17,378 bases of DNA. It comes from Actinomycetes bacterium. Its GTDB lineage: Bacteria > Actinomycetota > Acidimicrobiia > Acidimicrobiales > RAAP-2. Numbering within the stretch: position 1 is the first letter of the stretch; each line of letters opens with the position of its first letter. The position numbers were made by a program, and so were the translations under genes. A model generated the notes under the pieces. That model saw only the letters and a program-made list of their open reading frames with translations. It made no database searches and was not told the DNA's origin. Location: positions 1 through 17,378 of the forward strand of contig JAJYMD010000372.1 in NCBI GenBank assembly GCA_021787255.1, read 5' to 3'. Shown one piece after another: positions 13,568 through 17,378 of this stretch.

Positions 13568-14831
13568 TCACCGAGCTTTGAGACCGTAGGGAAGATCGGC
13601 TCCGTCTTCGATCTCGATCAGCCGGTTGTACTTGGCGACCCGCTCACCACGTGCCGGCGCCGCTCTTCATGTGGCCGCACCCGGTGCCGACCGCGAGATC
13701 AGCGATGAAGTCGTCCACGGTCTCGCCCGACCGGTGGGAGACGAATTGGCCGTACCCGGCCTCATGACAGACGCGCATGGCGTCGAGGGCCTCGGTGACG
13801 GTGCCGATCTGGTTCACCTTGATGAGCGAGGCGGTCGCGACCTTGCGGGAGATCGCCTCGGAGATGATCGCCGGGTTCGTGCAGAAGATGTCGTCCCCCA
13901 CGAGCTCGACGCTCTCTCCGAGACGTGCGGTGAGCTGCTCCCAGCCATCCCAGTCCGACTCGGCCAGGCCGTCCTCGAGCAGCCAGACCGGGAAGCGCTC
14001 GACGATCTCCACGTAGCGCTCGATCATCTCGTCGGTCGTGAGGGACTCCCCGGCGACGCGGTAGGAGCCGTCGCGGTAGAGCTCGCTCGAGGCAGGGTCC
14101 ATCGCGAGCGCGACGCCGTGGCGCCCGGGCTGGTACCCGGCGTCGCTGATGGCCTCCATGAGCAAGGTGAGCACCTCTTCGGGGCTCGTGATCTCCGGCG
14201 CGAACCCGCCCTCGTCGCCGAGCCCCGCCGACAGGCCCCGGCCGAGGAGCAGCTTGCGCAGCGCGGCGTAGATCTCGGCCCCGGCCCGTATCGCCTCGGC
14301 CGCGCTCGGCGCGCCCAGAGGCGCGAGCATGAACTCCTGGAAATCCAGCTCGTTGGGTGCGTGCACACCTCCGTTCACGACGTTGAAGTGCGGGACCGGC
14401 AGCCGAGGCGCTTCGAGAGACCCTGCGAAGCTCTGCCACAGAGAGCGCCCGGCGACGGAGGCGAAGGCTCGTGCCGCGGCCATGGACACGCCCACGACCG
14501 CATTGGCCCCGAGGCGCGATTTGTCCGCAGTGCCGTCGAGCTCGAGCAGCGCCGCGTCGAGGTCGGACAAGGTGTCGAAGGACCGGCCGGACAAGGCGTC
14601 ACGGATCTCTCCGTTGACGGCGGCCGCGGCCTCGAGGACGCCTTGTCCCGAAAAGCGCGTTGGGTCGCCGTCGCGGCGTTCGACTGCCTCGCGCGAGCCG
14701 GTGGACGCTCCTGCCGGCACGCCGGCCTGCGCACGCACCCCTTGGCTCGCCACGAGCGTGACCGCGAGGGTCGGCCGAGCCCTCGAGTCCAGGATCTCCA
14801 TTGCGTGCAGCTTCTCCACGGTGATGCCCAC
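13568..14831 (-). pseudogene. eno: Enolase gene, frameshifted near the 3' end
   Basis: Enolase converts 2-phosphoglycerate to phosphoenolpyruvate in glycolysis. GTG 14831 is supported by AGGAGG 5-6 nt upstream. The uninterrupted frame runs to a stop at 13644 and gives 395 aa. It contains the mobile loop (AGASTG), NGGVHA, QEFM (Glu about 166), GDEGG (about 205), metal ligands near D245, E286 and D313/D314, catalytic Lys338 in LIKVNQIG, SHRSGE (365-370) and Lys389. It then reads GTW-stop. The expected ending, RGERVAKYNRLIEIE, continues in another frame to a TGA at 13568-13570. Restoring two bases (CC) next to 13655/13656 gives about 421 aa, a normal length. Either a real 2-nt deletion or a sequencing error fits. 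Several motifs are unusual (SRARP for SRGNP, LLEDGLAE for IEDP), so it may be a divergent second enolase. Confidence 0.85.
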
Positions 14832-14858
14832 GACGCCTCCTCTTTCTGTCTGTGTCCC

Positions 14859-14887
14859 ACCATCTTGGTCCCACCCTCTTGCGCCAA
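14859..14887 (-). promoter_or_regulatory. Candidate promoter of the enolase gene
   Basis: On the minus strand TTGGCG (14882-14887) and GATGGT (14859-14864) are separated by exactly 17 bp. Transcription would start near 14852, leaving a leader of about 20 nt that contains the AGGAGG ribosome binding site. The -10 is only a partial TANNNT match. Confidence 0.4.
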
Positions 14888-15039
14888 GGGCCGTCGGCGC
14901 CGGCCCGCCGAACCTCACGAACGTGCAGCTCCGGGCACCGTTGCACCGCTTCGGTGTTGCACGCCAGATCTCGGATCCACCGCCCATCACGGATCCGCGT
15001 CGCCGATCAGCGATCAGGGTCGACGTCGCCAGCCGGAGG

Positions 15040-15045
15040 TAGTCT
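15040..15045 (+). promoter_or_regulatory. Candidate -10 box (TAGTCT) for the broken GTPase gene
   Basis: TAGTCT ends 10 nt before ATG 15056, with no Shine-Dalgarno between them, a near-leaderless layout like that of the FKBP and MarR genes. No good -35 box is seen. Confidence 0.35.
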
Positions 15046-15055
15046 GAACCCGGCG

Positions 15056-15513
15056 ATGGAGCTCGCCGTCGAACGCCCGGCGCTGGGGAAGCTCGGCTGC
15101 GGGCTGACTTGCCGAACGGTCGGCTGCGCAGCGCTACCACGTCGCCGTGCTCGGTGAGCTCGAGCGCGGCAAGTCGACGCTCGTGAACGCGCTGATCGGG
15201 CATCCTGTGCTCCCGTCGGGAGTCGTGCCCGTGACCACCGTGGTGACCGAGGTCCACTTCGGCGAGCCGCGCGACGCAGCGCTGGTCCTCTTCGAGGATG
15301 GGACCGCTCAGGAGACCTCCCTCGAGGAGGTGGCCCGCTTCGTGCGCGAGCGGGAGAACCCGGGCAACAAGTTCGGCGTCCGTCGAGTGGAGGTGCACGT
15401 GGGGACGCCGTTGGGGGCCTCGGGCGTCGTGCTCGTGGACACGCCGGGGGCCGGATCGGTCAGCGAGCGTCAGACGCAGGTGGCCAGAGAGGCCCTCTCG
15501 GACAGCGACGATC
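15056..15513 (+). pseudogene. Dynamin-like GTPase fragment, frameshifted and truncated
   Basis: The intact part carries VAVLGELERGKSTLVNALIG (split here as VAVLGEL and ERGKSTLVNAL), which is the P-loop, then PVTTVVTEV (G2) and LVDTPGAGSV (G3) followed by SERQTQVAREAL, all typical of bacterial dynamin-family GTPases. In this frame there is a stop at 15105-15107, just upstream of LAERSAAQRYH. The preceding codons fit in another frame, starting at ATG 15056 (MELAVERPALGKL), so one extra base or two missing bases lie near 15095-15108. After about 15513 the resemblance stops abruptly, losing the G4 region and the whole helical stalk, which normally adds several hundred residues. The downstream product is Ser/Arg low complexity. 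I judge it a dead remnant. Confidence 0.6.
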
Positions 15514-15611
15514 GCTCGCGCTCGGCACGGCGGCAGAGGTCGAGCTCCTCGTCGGCGGGTGCCCGTTGGAGTCCGAGGCCGACGGGTGAGGGCCCGGACG
15601 CTCGAACCCCT

Positions 15612-16046
15612 TCAGACCACGAGCACCGGGCAGGGATGGCGCGCCAGCAACCCCTCGACGGAACGGCCGAGGCCCCGGTGCGTCGGACGCTCGCGGCCGT
15701 GGTTCCCCACGACCACGAGGTCGAAGCCGTGCTCCTCCGCGTGCTGTGCGATCGCCCGTGCCGGGTCGTCTGCGAAGACGACCTTCGTGGACTGCGTCCG
15801 CCCGTGCTCTGGGCCGACCAGGCGCTGGAGCCCCTCGGAGAGGTGGTCGCGTTCGGCCGCCTCGGCACGCGCGAGCTCCTCGGGGGTCTCGACGTGCGCG
15901 GGAGGGCGGACGACGACCAGCACGTAGACGTCGCCGTCGACCTCCTCCGCGAGCGCGATGGCGGTCCGGAGCGCGTCCTGCGCCTCCTCGGATCCGTCAT
16001 AGCCGACAAGGATGCGTCGGAAAGCCCGTCCGCGTAGCGCGCTCAC
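15612..16046 (-). CDS. Universal stress protein (UspA family)
   Basis: A 144-aa single Usp domain, cytosolic. It starts with RRILVGYDGSEEAQDAL (nucleotide-binding Asp), has ALAEEVDGDVYVLVVV as the second strand, and near the end the ATP-binding loop GNHGRERPTHRGLGRS (G-x2-G-x9-G-R/S) followed by HPCPVLVV. Family members bind ATP or AMP and modulate stress and dormancy responses. GTG 16046 overlaps the TGA of the upstream proton-pump subunit gene (GTGA), so the two are translationally coupled. This suggests the Usp protein belongs functionally to the respiratory or hydrogenase locus. Confidence 0.93.
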   Translation of the reverse strand: MSALRGRAFRRILVGYDGSEEAQDALRTAIALAEEVDGDVYVLVVVRPPAHVETPEELARAEAAERDHLSEGLQRLVGPEHGRTQSTKVVFADDPARAIAQHAEEHGFDLVVVGNHGRERPTHRGLGRSVEGLLARHPCPVLVV

Positions 16047-17378
16047 CTCAGCACCGCGACCACGACGAGCGCGACGACGAGCGCGACGAGCATGTAGGCA
16101 ACGTAGGCGTTCAACGAGCCCGATTGCAGCCGGCGGGCGGCATCCGCCAGCTTGGAGACCATCTTCCATGCGGGCTCGTAGAGGTAGGTCTCGACCGGCT
16201 CGACCACCTTCGTGCGGGTCTCGACGTGCGCAACGCCTGCTGGCGCGCCACCCAGGGAGGCGGGCTCGCTCGCGGCGTCTCCCCCGAGCCCACCGGGCGG
16301 CCTGACGCGGCGCGTCCGTTCGGTGCCGAGCACGTTGGCGAGCACGTAGCGCACCGGGTTCGCGAAGCCGAACGCGCTGTACGACGACGGACCGGCGACC
16401 CCCGCGCTCGCCGAGCGCCACGCAGGCACCTTCCGGACGCGAAAGGCCCGGCCGCGCGAGGCGAGCGCTGCCATCAGCGCGGCGCCCAGGCACGCGGCCG
16501 GCAGCACGATCCACAGCCAGGATGGCGAGAGGATCGAGAACCCGTGGTAGACGGGCTGGAGCACCCAGGGCGACCTGAGCGCCTGCAACGCCGCCGAGCG
16601 GGGGACGAGGGGTCCCAGCCCCCGGGCGACGAAGCGGACTTCCCAGGGGCTCACCACCGCGAGGCCGACGCACCCGAGGGCGAGGACGACGAGCCCGGCC
16701 CTTCCCACCGGGCCCGCCTCCGCCGAAGCCGGCGCGGAGCCCGAGGGACGTCCGAGGAAGGTGAGGCCGAGGACGCGGAGGAACGCGAAGGCGGCGAGCC
16801 CCGTCGTCAGCGCGACAAGCGCGCCGGCGCCCGCGAGCCCGAGGCGGAGCGCGAGCCCCGACAGGCGGAACTGCTGCATGAGCGCTTCGAGCACGAACCA
16901 CTCCGAGACGAACCCGATGGTGGGCGGCAGGCCGGCGAGCGCGACGGCGCCGGCGGCGAAGGCCGCCCCGCTCCAGCGCAGCCGGCGCCCGACGCCACGC
17001 AGCGCGTCGAGGTCGTCTCTGCCGGCACCCACCTCCACGAAGGCGAGCGAGCAGAACACAGTGGACTTCGCGACCGCGTGGGCGACGACCTGGAGCGACG
17101 CGGCGACCAGACCGACCACCTCGAGGGTGGGCGAGCGTGCGGCCACGCCGGTCAGCGCGACGCCGTAGGCGGTGAGGATGATGCCCGCGTGCTCCACGCT
17201 CGAGTACGCCACCACGCGGCTCAGCCGGGACTGCACGCCGGCGAACAGGACGCCGAGAAGGGCCGTGAGGCCACCCGCCAGAAGGACGCCGATCACGAGC
17301 CAGACCGGCGGACGCCCGAGGACGCCCAGGAACCGCCACAGGCCGTAGACGCCGACGTTCGCGGCGACACCGGCCATC
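16043..17378 (-). CDS. Proton-translocating subunit, NuoL/HyfB family, partial (5' end beyond window)
   Basis: About 445 C-terminal residues of a larger membrane protein; the start lies past the right edge. Typical complex I antiporter-like features are LSRVVAYSSVEHAGIIL, an AHAVAKSTVFCSLAFV helix carrying the family's conserved Lys, and LAGLPPTIGFVSEWFVLEALM. Numerous transmembrane helices alternate through residue about 310. The C-terminal part then has FANPVRYVLANVLGTE, a basic/Gly-rich loop, VETYLYEPAWKMV and a last helix NAYVAYMLVALVVALVVV. That ending resembles hydrogenase-4 component B (HyfB/HycC) more than NuoL. It would pump protons for a membrane hydrogenase or related quinone-linked complex. 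The identity of the complex cannot be decided without the genes to the right. Confidence 0.85.
   Translation of the reverse strand, partial: MAGVAANVGVYGLWRFLGVLGRPPVWLVIGVLLAGGLTALLGVLFAGVQSRLSRVVAYSSVEHAGIILTAYGVALTGVAARSPTLEVVGLVAASLQVVAHAVAKSTVFCSLAFVEVGAGRDDLDALRGVGRRLRWSGAAFAAGAVALAGLPPTIGFVSEWFVLEALMQQFRLSGLALRLGLAGAGALVALTTGLAAFAFLRVLGLTFLGRPSGSAPASAEAGPVGRAGLVVLALGCVGLAVVSPWEVRFVARGLGPLVPRSAALQALRSPWVLQPVYHGFSILSPSWLWIVLPAACLGAALMAALASRGRAFRVRKVPAWRSASAGVAGPSSYSAFGFANPVRYVLANVLGTERTRRVRPPGGLGGDAASEPASLGGAPAGVAHVETRTKVVEPVETYLYEPAWKMVSKLADAARRLQSGSLNAYVAYMLVALVVALVVVAVLR

Noticed and set aside
15612..17339. A 575-codon minus-strand frame fusing a long N-terminal region to the Usp domain
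   Set aside because: The first 430 codons are the out-of-frame shadow of the HyfB-like gene; the Usp protein starts at GTG 16046.

Overview
The window is about 17.4 kb of very GC-rich DNA. Frequent GTG starts, tight GTGA/ATGA overlaps, TANNNT -10 boxes placed just upstream of start codons, and a DUF4193-type zinc-ribbon protein together suggest an actinobacterium (Actinomycetota), possibly of the Acidimicrobiia. The class is inference; no rRNA or other taxonomic marker is present. I see no rRNA, tRNA, CRISPR array, insertion sequence or prophage gene.

Layout. (1) 1-581 is non-coding. It holds two 37-bp direct repeats, a good sigma-70-type promoter and a GC-rich, hairpin-forming leader. (2) 582-2364 (+) is a three-gene run: acidic DUF4193 protein, unknown 255-aa protein, GNAT acetyltransferase. 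(3) 2324-9726 is all on the minus strand. Read in the direction of transcription it holds two short MutS-family ATPases joined by an ATGA overlap, uppS (cis-prenyltransferase), an exported FKBP-type prolyl isomerase, ppa (inorganic pyrophosphatase) and a 459-aa protein of unknown function. The gaps between uppS, FKBP and ppa are filled with three unrelated tandem-repeat arrays and one isolated 14-bp A/T-rich palindrome. (4) 9972-13134 (+) holds a MarR regulator overlapping an MFS exporter gene, with a near-perfect operator palindrome beside the -10 box, then a BASS-type (bile acid:sodium symporter) permease. (5) 13135-15600 looks like a decaying stretch: a possible phosphoribosyltransferase remnant, an enolase gene broken by a 2-nt deletion near its 3' end, and a dynamin-like GTPase that is frameshifted at its 5' end and cut off after the G3 motif. 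(6) 15612-17378 (-) is a universal stress protein overlapping the 3' end of a NuoL/HyfB-type proton-pumping subunit that runs off the right edge.

Functional links: uppS makes the polyprenyl carrier for the cell wall and releases pyrophosphate, which Ppa hydrolyses. The MarR-MFS pair looks like a self-regulated efflux cassette. The MutS pair is probably one heteromeric ATPase system rather than classical mismatch repair. The most unusual items are the MutS pair, the broken enolase with its neighbouring gene decay, the density of minisatellite-like repeats around 4.4-5.8 kb, and the long structured leader upstream of DUF4193.
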